A stretch of 64,000 bases of DNA. Origin: Bacillus sp. CECT 9360. Lineage in GTDB: Bacteria; Bacillota; Bacilli; Bacillales; DSM-1321. Positions 8,542 through 18,086 of this stretch are shown here, piece after piece. Position 1 is the first letter of the stretch. Each line of letters opens with the position of its first letter. The position numbers and the translations under genes are program-made. Under the pieces are notes generated by a model. That model was not told the DNA's origin. It worked only from the letters and a program-made list of their open reading frames with translations, and made no database searches. Location: the NCBI RefSeq assembly GCF_918741275.1, contig NZ_CAKKNA010000017.1, positions 1 through 64,000 on the forward strand. Reading direction: 5' to 3'.

Positions 8542-10428
8542 CTATTGTGCTTTCTTTTTCCAAACCCCGAGCATGATTGCTGTCACAGCGGCACCAATCA
8601 AAATCGCCAGGATGTATAATAACGGATTATTCACCAAGCCGATAACGAAGATTCCTCCGTGTGGAGCCGGGAGGGTTACCTCGAAGAACATCGATAAAGC
8701 CCCTGCTACAGCGGAACCGACAATGGAGCTTGTGAGCACCCGGACCGGATCGGCAGCCGCAAATGGGATGGCGCCCTCGGTGATGAAGGATGCACCCATG
8801 AAATAGTTTGTGAAACCTGACTTTCTTTCTGGTTCTGTAAACTTATGCTTAAAGAATGTTGTGGCAAGCGCGATTCCAAGAGGCGGGACCATCCCGCCAG
8901 CCATAACCGCTGCGTGCGGACCAAAGCTTTGCGCTTCGATTGCTGCGATACCAAATGTGAACGCGGCCTTGTTGATTGGACCTCCCATGTCGACAGCCAT
9001 CATTCCGCCAAGAATGATTCCAAGCAAGATTGCGTTGCCGCCCGATAAACCGCTTAACCAGTCTGTGAGCCCTTTATTAATAGCTGAAACTGGTTCGTTG
9101 ATAATAAAAATCATAATAAAACCGGTAATTAGCATTCCAAAAACAGGATAAAGCAAGACTGGTTTAATTCCTTCGAGTTGTCTTGGTAATACCTCAAACC
9201 CTTTTTTCAATGCCACTACAATGTAACCAGCAAGGAAACCGGCAATTAAACCTCCAAGAAATCCGGCTCCGGCTTGAGCTGCGAGCAACCCGCCGACCAT
9301 ACCCGGCGCGAAACCTGGTCGATCCGCAATAGAACTAGCGATAAATCCGGCTAAAATCGGGACAAGGAAGAAGAACGCGCCGTTACCGCCACCGATATCA
9401 CTCAATGCTTTTGCAATGGGGTTGTATGTCTCATGATCCGGGTTGGCCGCATGAATCCCAAAAACGAATGAAAGGGCAATTAAAATACCGCCGCCGACAA
9501 CGAATGGCAGCATATTGCTGACACCGTTCATGATATGCTTATAGAAGCCGCCGCGGCTCTCTGTAGACTCGCCGCCCTCGTTCTTCTCGTTGCTTCCTTT
9601 ATAGACAGGAGCTTCTTTATCTATGGCGCGTTGAATGAGTTCACCCGGTTTCCTGATTCCCTGGGCAACCGGAACGATGACGACATGCTTGCCTTTGAAA
9701 CGGTTCATTTCTACTTGTTTGTCTGCCGCAACAATGATCGCATCAGCAGCTTCAATTTCAGCTGCCGTCAGTCCGTTTTTAATCCCTGATGAGCCGTTTG
9801 TTTCTACCTTGATGTCGATGCCCATTTCTTTCGCCTTTGCCTTTAAGGCATCTGCAGCCATGTAAGTATGGGCGATTCCGGTCGGGCAGGCTGTGACTGC
9901 CAGAATTTTTTTATTGCCGGAGAATGATGTTCCCTCTCCGAGGATTTCATCTGCAGCCTCTTCCTCGTTAACTTCTTTTTCTTTCTCATCAATAATCGAA
10001 ATAATCTCTTCTTCAGAAGAAGCAGAAAGCAACTTTTTACGGAAAGCTTCATCCATCAAAAGGGTGGAAAGACGGGCAAGTGTTTCTAAATGAGCATCAT
10101 TCGCCCCTTCACTTGCCGCAATCATGAAAAATAAATGCGCCGGCTGGCCATCCAATGATTCGTAATCAACCCCTGGATCAGACCTTCCAAAACTAATCGA
10201 AGGCGTTTTTACCGCAGAGGTTTTGGCATGCGGAATTGCGATTCCTTCTCCGATTCCTGTTGTACCCTGCTCTTCCCGCTTCAAGATTGCCGCTTTAAAG
10301 GCCTTGCGATCATTCAATCTCCCCGCATCTGCAAGCTTTCCAACCAGATCGTCGATGACTTGCTCTTTCTCTCTTGAAGCAAGATGCAAAATTATCGTGT
10401 CTTTTTTTAATAAATCTGTAATCTTCAT
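8542..10428 (-). CDS. fruA: PTS fructose transporter, EIIABC fusion
   Basis: A 628-residue fructose phosphotransferase permease that imports fructose as fructose-1-phosphate. The N-terminal EIIA domain (about 1-150) carries GIAIPHAKT with the phospho-histidine. The EIIB domain (about 168-270) opens ILAVTACPTGIAHTYMAADAL with the active cysteine. The EIIC domain (about 290-628) has multiple membrane helices and the MAVDMGGPINKAAFTFG and TEGAIPFA motifs. Domain order A-B-C and length match B. subtilis FruA. The start overlaps the fruK stop by 4 nt, indicating coupling, and a terminator follows. Confidence 0.95.
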   Translation of the reverse strand: MKITDLLKKDTIILHLASREKEQVIDDLVGKLADAGRLNDRKAFKAAILKREEQGTTGIGEGIAIPHAKTSAVKTPSISFGRSDPGVDYESLDGQPAHLFFMIAASEGANDAHLETLARLSTLLMDEAFRKKLLSASSEEEIISIIDEKEKEVNEEEAADEILGEGTSFSGNKKILAVTACPTGIAHTYMAADALKAKAKEMGIDIKVETNGSSGIKNGLTAAEIEAADAIIVAADKQVEMNRFKGKHVVIVPVAQGIRKPGELIQRAIDKEAPVYKGSNEKNEGGESTESRGGFYKHIMNGVSNMLPFVVGGGILIALSFVFGIHAANPDHETYNPIAKALSDIGGGNGAFFFLVPILAGFIASSIADRPGFAPGMVGGLLAAQAGAGFLGGLIAGFLAGYIVVALKKGFEVLPRQLEGIKPVLLYPVFGMLITGFIMIFIINEPVSAINKGLTDWLSGLSGGNAILLGIILGGMMAVDMGGPINKAAFTFGIAAIEAQSFGPHAAVMAGGMVPPLGIALATTFFKHKFTEPERKSGFTNYFMGASFITEGAIPFAAADPVRVLTSSIVGSAVAGALSMFFEVTLPAPHGGIFVIGLVNNPLLYILAILIGAAVTAIMLGVWKKKAQ

Positions 10429-11351
10429 AAAATCCCCTCCACCAACTCTTTTATTTCTATTTGAGGTATCAAAACTTCAATATCTTCTTTACGGGCTAAA
10501 TCCGCTGAAAAAGCGGTCGCGCTCCCGGCAGCGAGGCCAAACTTGAAGGCTTCGAGAATGTCAGCCGTCTTAGTGTATGTACCAACAAATCCTGCCACAA
10601 CGGAATCACCCGCACCTACTGAGTTAACTACCTTTCCGCTTGGCACATTCGCACTGTACATTTTGTTTTCCGTACAAAGTACCGCACCCTCGCCAGCCAT
10701 TGAAACGATGACATTTCTGGCGCCGAGCTCGATTAGTTGCTGCCCATACTTCGCAGCGTCCTTTGTCGTTTGAATCTTAGTTGAAAATATCTCTCCTAAT
10801 TCATGATGATTCGGTTTAACCAGGAAAGGCTTGTGCTTGATCACATCCATTAATGACGGACCGCTCGTATCCACAATCACGCGTATTCCTTGATCCAAAC
10901 ATAATTTCGTCACGTGTTCATAGAAATCAGATGGCACAGATGGCGGAATGCTTCCGGCAAGGACAACGATGTCATCAATAGTCCGTTCATTAATTTTTTT
11001 TAAAAGGTCTTGATAGTTTTCCTGTGTCACTTCCGGACCCAAGCCGTTTATTTCGGTTTCACCTGCGGATTTTAATTTGATATTAATCCTTGTATCCGTT
11101 GCTACTTCTGTAAAATCCACGGAGATATTTTCTGTTTCCAAAAAGTTTTTGATAAATTCTCCCGTAAAGCCACCTGTAAAACCAAGTGCTTTGCTTTCGA
11201 TTCCGATTCGTTTTAGAACCCTCGATACATTGATGCCTTTACCGCCAGGAAATTTAGCTTCTTTCTTTATACGGTTTAAGGAGTTACTCTGAAAATCATC
11301 CACCTCGACGATGAAATCGATCGCAGGATTCAGAGTTACAGTGTATATCAT
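10425..11351 (-). CDS. fruK: 1-phosphofructokinase
   Basis: A 308-residue PfkB-family sugar kinase that converts fructose-1-phosphate to fructose-1,6-bisphosphate. The N-terminal signature FPGGKGINVSRVLKRIG (about 33-49) and the C-terminal VNSVGAGDSVVAGFVG (anion hole and catalytic Asp, about 246-261) are both present. Overlaps of 4 nt at both ends tie it to fruR and fruA. It acts directly on the FruA product in the cytoplasm. Confidence 0.95.
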   Translation of the reverse strand: MIYTVTLNPAIDFIVEVDDFQSNSLNRIKKEAKFPGGKGINVSRVLKRIGIESKALGFTGGFTGEFIKNFLETENISVDFTEVATDTRINIKLKSAGETEINGLGPEVTQENYQDLLKKINERTIDDIVVLAGSIPPSVPSDFYEHVTKLCLDQGIRVIVDTSGPSLMDVIKHKPFLVKPNHHELGEIFSTKIQTTKDAAKYGQQLIELGARNVIVSMAGEGAVLCTENKMYSANVPSGKVVNSVGAGDSVVAGFVGTYTKTADILEAFKFGLAAGSATAFSADLARKEDIEVLIPQIEIKELVEGIL

Positions 11352-12100
11352 GCTGTCACAACCTTTGCGTTTGGATGTTGTCTTATTGTTTCTAGCGCAG
11401 ATTCGTCAAGATTATCGGTTATGATTGTCGCTTCAGATAAATCTGCCACTCTTGTAAATGTTGCCTCATTCAGCTTCGTGCTATCCGCCAAAACATAGCT
11501 TTCCAGAGAAAGCTGTAAGGCTGTTTTCTTTAAAATTGCTTCATCTGGGTCCGGCGTCGTGAATCCAAGTCCCGAATGTACGCCATTCATGCCAAGGAAG
11601 CATTTATCGAACCGGTAATTTTTTAAAAATTCAATCGCGGTGCTGCCTACAGTTGCGTTGGTCGACACCTTGATTTGTCCCCCAACTAAGAGGGTCTTTA
11701 TCCCTGATTCCATTAGTTTCGAAATATGCATTAAGCCGTTTGTGAGAACGATTACATTTCTATCTTTCATAAAAGGAATCATTTCCATCGTTGTTGTCCC
11801 TGCATCCAAGTAAATACAATCCCCATTTTCAATAAAGCTGGATGCTATTTTGGCAATTCGCTGCTTTTCCGCGACTTTTTTATTCTTTTTTTCAAGGATG
11901 GTTGGCTCCAATCCTTTTCTCTGTGTCAGGGCAGCTCCACCATGGACCCGTTTTAATAATGTCAACTCTTCTAATTGACTTAAATCCCGTCTGATGGTCG
12001 ATTCTGATGCTTGCAGATGCTCGACAAGCTCCTGAAGCTTCACTGTTCCTTGTTGTTTAAGAAGCGACATTATCATTTGCTGCCTTTCTTCTGTCAGCAC
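11348..12100 (-). CDS. fruR: DeoR-family regulator of the fructose operon
   Basis: A 250-residue regulator. The N-terminal DeoR helix-turn-helix contains LQASESTIRRDLSQLEE (about 28-44). The C-terminal sugar-phosphate sensor domain has YLDAGTTTMEMIPFM and GVHSGLGFTTPDPDEA. It is the first gene of fruR-fruK-fruA, the B. subtilis order. The likely ligand is fructose-1-phosphate, by analogy. It presumably autoregulates through the direct repeats upstream (12159-12212). Confidence 0.92.
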   Translation of the reverse strand: MLTEERQQMIMSLLKQQGTVKLQELVEHLQASESTIRRDLSQLEELTLLKRVHGGAALTQRKGLEPTILEKKNKKVAEKQRIAKIASSFIENGDCIYLDAGTTTMEMIPFMKDRNVIVLTNGLMHISKLMESGIKTLLVGGQIKVSTNATVGSTAIEFLKNYRFDKCFLGMNGVHSGLGFTTPDPDEAILKKTALQLSLESYVLADSTKLNEATFTRVADLSEATIITDNLDESALETIRQHPNAKVVTA

Positions 12101-12158
12101 ATCCTCACCTCCCTAATTCCATCATAAAGGAAGCCTTTTCATAAATCAATCAAAAACA

Positions 12159-12212
12159 ATCAAACTCATTCAATTTCTATCAATAATTATACAAAACTAT
12201 CAAAATCATTCA
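12159..12212 (-). promoter_or_regulatory. fru operon promoter with direct-repeat operator candidates
   Basis: Two near-identical 14-mers (ATCAAACTCATTCA at 12159 and ATCAAAATCATTCA at 12199) lie 40 bp apart. Between them on the minus strand is a perfect TATAAT (about 12185-12190); the matching -35 is weak. The upstream copy would overlap the promoter spacer and the other the early transcribed region, as expected for a DeoR-type repressor that binds direct repeats. Confidence 0.5.
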
Positions 12213-12235
12213 TTAATTGTTCGAAAATTAAGTTT

Positions 12236-12405
12236 TGGTGATAATTTTCAATTTCAGTGATATATCTCAGATTTTGGTGATATATTCTTGATTTCGGTGA
12301 TATCCCCAGTTTGGGTGATATATCTCCAGTTTCGGTGATATATTCAGTTTTGATGAAATATCTGCAGTTTCGATGATATATCTCAGATTTCGGTGATACC
12401 CCAAT
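12236..12405. repeat. Imperfect 20-25-nt tandem repeats (TTTCGGTGATATATC type)
   Basis: About eight degenerate units built around TTTyGGTGATATATC follow one another between fruR and the odhB terminator. Units differ in length by a few bases, unlike the strictly 20-nt arrays at 47.6 and 62.75 kb. No coding sense. Confidence 0.7.
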
Positions 12406-12420
12406 TAAAATATCAACAGC

Positions 12421-12461
12421 AAAAAAGCCCTTCCATTCTATGAATCAGAATGGAAGGGCTC
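12421..12461 (-). terminator. Terminator of odhAB
   Basis: A perfect 14-bp stem (arms 12426-12439 and 12447-12460, AGCCCTTCCATTCT type) with a 7-nt loop is followed by T6 on the minus strand. It lies 22 bp past the odhB stop. Confidence 0.92.
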
Positions 12462-12483
12462 TAACTTTTTACTTATATGGTAA

Positions 12484-13734
12484 TCAGCCTTCTAATAGCA
12501 ATTGTTCTGGATCTTCGAGTAAGTCCTTAACCGTTACAAGGAAGCTCACGGCTTCTTTTCCGTCGACAATACGGTGATCATACGACAGTGCAAGATACAT
12601 CATCGGTCTGTTCTCCATACGCTCCTTGTCAATCGCAACCGGTCTTACCTGGATCTTGTGCATGCCGAGGATACCGACCTGCGGCGCGTTCAGGATTGGC
12701 GTCGATAGCAATGAACCGAATGTTCCTCCGTTTGTAATCGTGAAAGTGCCGCCTTGAAGGTCGGAAAGCGCCAATTTATTGTTACGTGCTTTCACTGCAA
12801 GGTCTGCGATGGATCCTTCAATTTCAGCGAAGCCTTTTCTGTCAGCATCTCTGACGACCGGGACGACAAGGCCTTCTTCAGTGGAAACCGCTACACCGAT
12901 ATCGTAGTAGTTTTTCTGAATGATTTCGGTGCCATTGATTTCGGCATTCAATAGTGGATATTTCTTGAGTGCCCCGATCACAGCTTTTGTAAAGAATGAC
13001 ATAAAGCCAAGCTTCACCTCATGCTGTTTGAAGAAAGCATCCTTGCGGCGGTTTCGCAATTCCATGATCGCTGTCATATCTACCTCGTTAAAGGTTGTAA
13101 GCATCGCAGCTGTCTGTTGTACTTCAACCAGGCGCTTGGCGATTGTCTGGCGGCGGCGGGACATCTTAATGACTTCTACACGGCCATCATTTTGTACTGG
13201 CGCGGCCGCTGCAGGTTTTGCAGGAGCTGCCTGGGCAGGAGCCTTTCCTGCTGATTCCACATCTTGCTTGCGTACTCTGCCAAGAGGGTCGGTTACAGCC
13301 ACTTCGCTTAAGTCGATTCCTTTTTCACGGGCAAGCTTTCTCGCTGCCGGTGAAGCAATTGGTTTTTGTCCGTTAGAAGCCTTGGCTTCCTCTTTTGCTT
13401 CCGGGGCAGGAGTACTAACTGGTGCAGGTGCCGCTTTTTCCGGTGCTGGTTCAGCTGCCTTAGAAGCATCAGCCGTTGGAGCCGTTCCGCCTGCTGCACC
13501 GCTCTCATCAACTACAGCGATTGCCTGACCGACTTGCACGGTATCTCCTTCTTCGGCAAGAAGCTCTTTTAAGGTACCGGCATGATCAGAAATGATTTCA
13601 ACGTTTACTTTATCTGTTTCAAGCTCGACAATGTAGTCTCCCTTTTCCACATGATCCCCTGGCTGCTTCAGCCACTGGGCCACCGTTCCTTCAGATATTG
13701 ATTCCGCTAATTCTGGCACTTTCACTTCAGCCAT
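12484..13734 (-). CDS. odhB: Dihydrolipoyl succinyltransferase (E2 of 2-oxoglutarate dehydrogenase)
   Basis: A 416-residue E2 subunit that transfers the succinyl group to CoA. The lipoyl domain (1-76) carries [12 protein letters not shown] with the lipoylated Lys. An Ala/Pro-rich linker (about 80-115) leads to the E3-binding domain (about 125-160, [18 protein letters not shown]). The catalytic domain ends [15 protein letters not shown] with the active His and Asp. It starts 1 bp after the odhA stop, so the two are strictly coupled. E3 is encoded elsewhere. Confidence 0.96.
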   Translation of the reverse strand: MAEVKVPELAESISEGTVAQWLKQPGDHVEKGDYIVELETDKVNVEIISDHAGTLKELLAEEGDTVQVGQAIAVVDESGAAGGTAPTADASKAAEPAPEKAAPAPVSTPAPEAKEEAKASNGQKPIASPAARKLAREKGIDLSEVAVTDPLGRVRKQDVESAGKAPAQAAPAKPAAAAPVQNDGRVEVIKMSRRRQTIAKRLVEVQQTAAMLTTFNEVDMTAIMELRNRRKDAFFKQHEVKLGFMSFFTKAVIGALKKYPLLNAEINGTEIIQKNYYDIGVAVSTEEGLVVPVVRDADRKGFAEIEGSIADLAVKARNNKLALSDLQGGTFTITNGGTFGSLLSTPILNAPQVGILGMHKIQVRPVAIDKERMENRPMMYLALSYDHRIVDGKEAVSFLVTVKDLLEDPEQLLLEG

Positions 13735-13735
13735 C

Positions 13736-16624
13736 TTACATATCCCCCTCTATCGTCCGTGTAATTGCTTCATTAATGATTTTTTGCTGCTTTTTCTTAT
13801 GAGCCAAAGGATCTCCCTCTGCAGGACTTGATCTGCGTTTCCGGCCGATATAAGATACAGATACTCCAGCAGGTGCGGCAGCGTTCAATCGTGGTTCAAC
13901 AAAAGACCACGCCCCCATATTTTTAGGCTCTTCTTGAAGCCAGGCTATTTCCTTCAAGTTTGGATATTTTTTCAGCAATTCTTGAACCCCATCGAATGGG
14001 AACGGATAAATTTCCTCGATGCTGACAATCTTCAACCATTCAAGGTTTTTCTCCGATGCAGCCTTTTCTCTCAGCTCCACTGCAATTTTCCCTGTACAGA
14101 AAACGACTCGCTCTACCGATTTAGGCTTTCCGCCCGGTGTTTCAATGAAAGTCTGGAATTCTCCATCGCTGAATTCAGACAGTTCGGAAGCCATCGTTTG
14201 ATTTCGGAGCAAGCTCTTCGGTGTCATGAGTACAAGCGGACGAACCTCATCCATTTCGAGGATTTTTGCCTGTCTTCTCAGGATATGAAAATACTGTGCA
14301 GCGGAACTTAAGTTCGCTACCGTCCAGTTCTTCTCGGCGGCCAATGACAAGAATCTTTCAAGGCGTGCGCTGGAGTGCTCAGGCCCCTGTCCTTCATAGC
14401 CATGCGGAAGCAGCATAACCAGACCCGATTTTTGGCCCCATTTCGCGCGTCCCGCGGCAATGAACTGGTCAAAAATAACCTGTCCTGTGTTTGCGAAGTC
14501 CCCGAATTGGGCTTCCCAAAGCACCAATGTTTCCGGCGCGAATACGTTATAACCATATTCAAAAGCAATAACCGCCGTTTCGGTCAACGGGCTGTTATGG
14601 ACTGCAAAAGAAGCATTTACATTCTCAAGCGTGTGCAGTGGCGAATATGTCTTCCCGGTTTCACTGTCATGCAGAACGATATTGCGCTGTGCAAATGTCC
14701 CACGCTCCGAATCCTGTCCTGTTAATCGAATGGGCGTCCCATCCTTCAAAACGGTCGCAAATGCCAATGTTTCAGCATGGGCCCAATCGATCTTGCCACT
14801 TTCACCAAATGAATCAAGGCGGCGGGTAAGGATTCGCCCAAGCTTTTTGTTTACACTGAAACCTTCAGGCCATTTCAAAAGCTGTTCATTGATTGCTTTC
14901 AATTCATTCGCCGAAACGGAAGTATCCAGCTTTGGAATGCCGTGTTCAACATTATCAGGAGGATCGAGCTCCCGGCCTTCTTCCGGTTTATTCCCGGAGA
15001 CTTTATTGTAAGACTCCGAAAATTTAGCATCTACCTGTTCTTCAATAGCTGCGAGTTCTTCCTTGGAAATCTCCCCAGCACTAAGCAGCCTCTCAGCAAA
15101 AAGTTCTTTTGCAGTCGGATGCTTATGAATCAATGCATACATTTGCGGCTGGGTCACAAGTGGTTCATCCATTTCGTTATGTCCGAAGCGTCTGTACCCA
15201 ATCAAGTCGATCAGGAAATCCTTTTTAAACTTGGTACGGTATTGATGGGCAAGCGAAACCGCAGCCAAACACGCTTCCAAATCATCCGCGTTGACATGTA
15301 CAATCGGAATTTCGAAGCCCTTAGCCGGATCGCTCGCATATTTAGTTGAACGGGAATCTTCGCTTTCCGTCGTAAAGCCAATCATATTGTTTGCGATAAT
15401 GTGAATGGCTCCGCCTACTTGATAGCCTTTTAACCTGCTCAAATTGAGCGTTTCAGGGATAATCCCTTCACCTGGAAAAGCGGCATCTCCATGTACGAGG
15501 ATAGCGAGCGACTTTTCAATATGTTGTTTAGGAAAACCGGCCTGGGTTCTTACTTCCTGTGCAGCACGGGAATACCCTTCAACAATCGGACCGACTACCT
15601 CTAAATGACTTGGGTTGTTTGCAAGCGTCAGTCTTGCCTTTTGCGTATTTTCTTTTGTAATTTGCTTATCAAGCCCTAAATGGTATTTTACGTCCCCAGT
15701 CCAGCCATAGTTAATTCCGGTTGAGCCTTCGGATGGCACTAAGTCTTTGTTAGGAGAGTGCTGGAACTCGGAAAAAACCACTTCATAAGGCTTCCCAAGC
15801 ACGTGTGCCAATACATTCAAACGCCCTCGGTGTGCCATGGCAATATTGATGTTCGGTGTCCCGTTTTGAACAGTTTCCGCTATAATTTCATCGAGAACCG
15901 GCACCAATGCATCAAGGCCTTCGATGGAGAAACGCTTTTGACCGACATACGTCCGGTGCAGGAATTTCTCAAATCCTTCTACTTCGTGTAAACGCCTTAA
16001 TAATAACGTTTTCTTTTCCTTCGTCATCTCAGGAAAAATCTTACCCGTCTCGACCATATCATTCAGCCATTTCCTTTCCTCAAGATCATTCACCTGAGAA
16101 AATTCAAAAGCAATCGTTTTCGTATATAGCTCTTTTAAGTATTGAATCGCTTCATATCCATTTCTTACATTTGACGGTGCTTCCGGGCAGATCAAGTCTG
16201 CTGGAATGATTTTCAAGTCTTCCGCTGTCAAATCATAGTTATCGAGATGAAGAAGCTCACTGTCAAGCCTTGCCTCATTTAACGGATAAATATCGGCAGC
16301 TAAATGTCCATATGTACGAATGTTTTCAGCAAGCTTTACAGCAGACATCATTTTCTTCATGGAAAGTGATTCGCTCGGCTGCTGTACAGGTTGTAGCGGA
16401 GTCCCATTCTGAGAAATTCCCGAAAGAACCTCTTCTGAAGGAGGACCATACGTTTCAAAAAAGTTTTTTAGTTCCAGATCGACTTCATCCGGATTGTTTT
16501 GGTATAAATCGAATTGTTCCATGACGTACCCAAGGTTTGGACCAGAGAATATTTTCCATGGGTTATATGCCTTAGCATCCTGGTTGGTCAATTTGTAAAC
16601 CCCCAACTGTTCGTAGAATTTCAT
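13736..16624 (-). CDS. odhA: 2-oxoglutarate dehydrogenase E1 component
   Basis: A 962-residue thiamine-diphosphate enzyme of the TCA cycle. Landmarks are the [19 protein letters not shown] block (about 265-283), the ThDP/Mg motif [19 protein letters not shown] (about 378-396), the [11 protein letters not shown] segment, and [19 protein letters not shown] near the C-terminal transketolase-like domain. The annotated start gives about 20 residues more than usual before [21 protein letters not shown]; an internal start is possible. It pairs with odhB downstream. A cre-like palindrome lies about 100 bp upstream. Confidence 0.95.
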   Translation of the reverse strand: MKFYEQLGVYKLTNQDAKAYNPWKIFSGPNLGYVMEQFDLYQNNPDEVDLELKNFFETYGPPSEEVLSGISQNGTPLQPVQQPSESLSMKKMMSAVKLAENIRTYGHLAADIYPLNEARLDSELLHLDNYDLTAEDLKIIPADLICPEAPSNVRNGYEAIQYLKELYTKTIAFEFSQVNDLEERKWLNDMVETGKIFPEMTKEKKTLLLRRLHEVEGFEKFLHRTYVGQKRFSIEGLDALVPVLDEIIAETVQNGTPNINIAMAHRGRLNVLAHVLGKPYEVVFSEFQHSPNKDLVPSEGSTGINYGWTGDVKYHLGLDKQITKENTQKARLTLANNPSHLEVVGPIVEGYSRAAQEVRTQAGFPKQHIEKSLAILVHGDAAFPGEGIIPETLNLSRLKGYQVGGAIHIIANNMIGFTTESEDSRSTKYASDPAKGFEIPIVHVNADDLEACLAAVSLAHQYRTKFKKDFLIDLIGYRRFGHNEMDEPLVTQPQMYALIHKHPTAKELFAERLLSAGEISKEELAAIEEQVDAKFSESYNKVSGNKPEEGRELDPPDNVEHGIPKLDTSVSANELKAINEQLLKWPEGFSVNKKLGRILTRRLDSFGESGKIDWAHAETLAFATVLKDGTPIRLTGQDSERGTFAQRNIVLHDSETGKTYSPLHTLENVNASFAVHNSPLTETAVIAFEYGYNVFAPETLVLWEAQFGDFANTGQVIFDQFIAAGRAKWGQKSGLVMLLPHGYEGQGPEHSSARLERFLSLAAEKNWTVANLSSAAQYFHILRRQAKILEMDEVRPLVLMTPKSLLRNQTMASELSEFSDGEFQTFIETPGGKPKSVERVVFCTGKIAVELREKAASEKNLEWLKIVSIEEIYPFPFDGVQELLKKYPNLKEIAWLQEEPKNMGAWSFVEPRLNAAAPAGVSVSYIGRKRRSSPAEGDPLAHKKKQQKIINEAITRTIEGDM

Positions 16625-16721
16625 ATCTGCGTTTTACCTCTGTCAAATAAAATCCTTGCCAAAAATTTTTAAACTATATAAAAATAGTTATTTTTTTAAA
16701 AGATTATTAAAATTCAAAGCA

Positions 16722-16735
16722 TAAAACGTTTTCAT
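16722..16735 (-). promoter_or_regulatory. cre-like (CcpA) site upstream of odhAB
   Basis: On the minus strand TGAAAACGTTTTAT matches the catabolite-responsive element consensus TGWNANCGNTNWCA at 12 of 14 positions. odhAB is catabolite-repressed in B. subtilis, so the site fits its context. Confidence 0.45.
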
Positions 16736-16903
16736 TTGTTATAGTAACATGTTTGTGAAGAAATATCCAAAGGATATACCTGTAATAATAGTGAAAAATA
16801 GTCGCAATTTCCGGGTTATTAGCGCAAATTAAGCCAAAATCCTACTTTCTTCACAATTTGCTATGAATTTCGCTATTTCTACAAGTTTCTTCTTTTCTCA
16901 GAC
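16736..16903. other. Intergenic region upstream of odhA
   Basis: AT-rich DNA with no gene. It holds the odhAB promoter region, and the dioxygenase terminator lies at its right end. Confidence 0.4.
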
Positions 16904-16945
16904 AAAAAAATGAAGCTTTTCTCCTAAGAGGAACAAAGCTTCATT
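16904..16945 (-). terminator. Terminator of the dioxygenase gene
   Basis: AATGAAGCTT / AAGCTTCATT (10 bp, arms 16909-16918 and 16936-16945) with an inner TCCT/AGGA pairing is followed by T5-7 on the minus strand. Confidence 0.85.
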
Positions 16946-16997
16946 ACTGAAATATTTCCCAATATAAATACTTCATTCATTATATTTAGATATTTAT

Positions 16998-17765
16998 TTA
17001 AAATTCCCATGCACTTAAGCTTAAATTACCGTATTGGAAACATCTATGAAGCAGTCGCGGGTCTTTATTTTCATGCCCAGCCCCCATCGCTATTAATAGG
17101 GGTGCAAAATGTTCTTTTGTCGGAACAGCCGCTTTTGCAAAAGGCGCGCTAAGTTCATAGTTAAACAAGCTGTTTAAATCCCATTCGCGAATTCTTTTCT
17201 CCACCCATTCTTCGAAGCATAAGGCCCAGCCTTCTGCAACATCCATCTCAAGGAGTAGCTCATCAGGGTTATGGACAATACCGCCGCTGCCAATAATTAA
17301 AACATTCTCGCTCCGCAGTGCGGACAGCGCCTTTCCGATCTCATATTGCTTATTATTCGAAAGCGTTGGGTTAATCGAAAGCGGAATTACAGGGATATTT
17401 GCCTCTGGGTACATCACACGCAGCGGTACCCATGCCCCGTGATCCAAAGGTCGCTTGTTATCAAGCATGGCAAATACTCCGGCCTTAGCCAGCAGAGTGA
17501 GGATATGATCCGCTAGATCAAGCGTTCCGGGTGCAGGATATGTAAGGCTATACAGCTCTTCTGAAAATCCTGCAAAATCGTACAAAATATCATGTGTCTG
17601 CACTGCAGTAATCATTTGTTCACGGCTTTCCCAGTGAGCAGACAAGATAACGATCGCTTTTGGAATCGGAAGATCCAAGACGTATTCTTTTAAAAACTCA
17701 GCGTATCCATGACTCTCTATGGCAAGAGATGGTGTTCCGTGTGCTAAAAACAGTGATGGAAGCAT
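16998..17765 (-). CDS. LigB/YgiD-family extradiol dioxygenase
   Basis: 255 residues from the ATG at 17765. The open frame extends 32 codons further to 17861, but the family starts LPSLFLAHGTPSLAIE, so I choose the inner start; AAAGGA lies about 13 nt upstream. The class III dioxygenase motifs are LFLAHGTPS (metal His), AIVILSAHWES (second His), LDHGAWVPLRVMYPEANIPVIPLS (catalytic His) and LIIGSGGIVHN. Homologues act on DOPA or other catechols using Zn or Fe; the substrate here is unknown. Single gene with its own terminator, next to the leader-distal end of the CRISPR array. Confidence 0.85.
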   Translation of the reverse strand: MLPSLFLAHGTPSLAIESHGYAEFLKEYVLDLPIPKAIVILSAHWESREQMITAVQTHDILYDFAGFSEELYSLTYPAPGTLDLADHILTLLAKAGVFAMLDNKRPLDHGAWVPLRVMYPEANIPVIPLSINPTLSNNKQYEIGKALSALRSENVLIIGSGGIVHNPDELLLEMDVAEGWALCFEEWVEKRIREWDLNSLFNYELSAPFAKAAVPTKEHFAPLLIAMGAGHENKDPRLLHRCFQYGNLSLSAWEF

Positions 17766-17861
17766 ATTTATGTTCGTTTCCTTTCTTCTTTCTGGTCTGT
17801 TTTCTATTTTCCTCAACCAGTCAAAACTAAACCACTTCAAGAGTAAAAAGTGGGTGCGCAT

Positions 17862-18086
17862 TGTAAATATGAACTTCTTCTAAAACCTGACCAGTCGTGC
17901 AGCGTCTGCGCAAGTTGCATCCTATAGATCGAAGCTGACCATCGATTCTCTACATTTAACACAGATTAGGAAGGTGCCCACCATAAGAATGTATTTTTTG
18001 TAAAGGCGTTTTCTCTTTTTCCTCGAAATCACACGCGTACAGTTAAGTGCGACTCCCCTTGCATTAATACGAAATATGCCTATAAT
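17862..18086. other. Flank of the CRISPR array, possibly with a decayed repeat
   Basis: No gene. Positions about 18022-18053 end in TGCGAC and contain AATC...ACGC, and they sit exactly one spacer length (33 nt) before the first counted repeat. This looks like a more heavily decayed 109th repeat. Confidence 0.35.

Noticed and set aside
12920-13528. 202-codon plus-strand frame opposite odhB
   Set aside because: Shadow of the Ala/Pro-rich linker and catalytic domain of odhB; low-complexity antisense translation.
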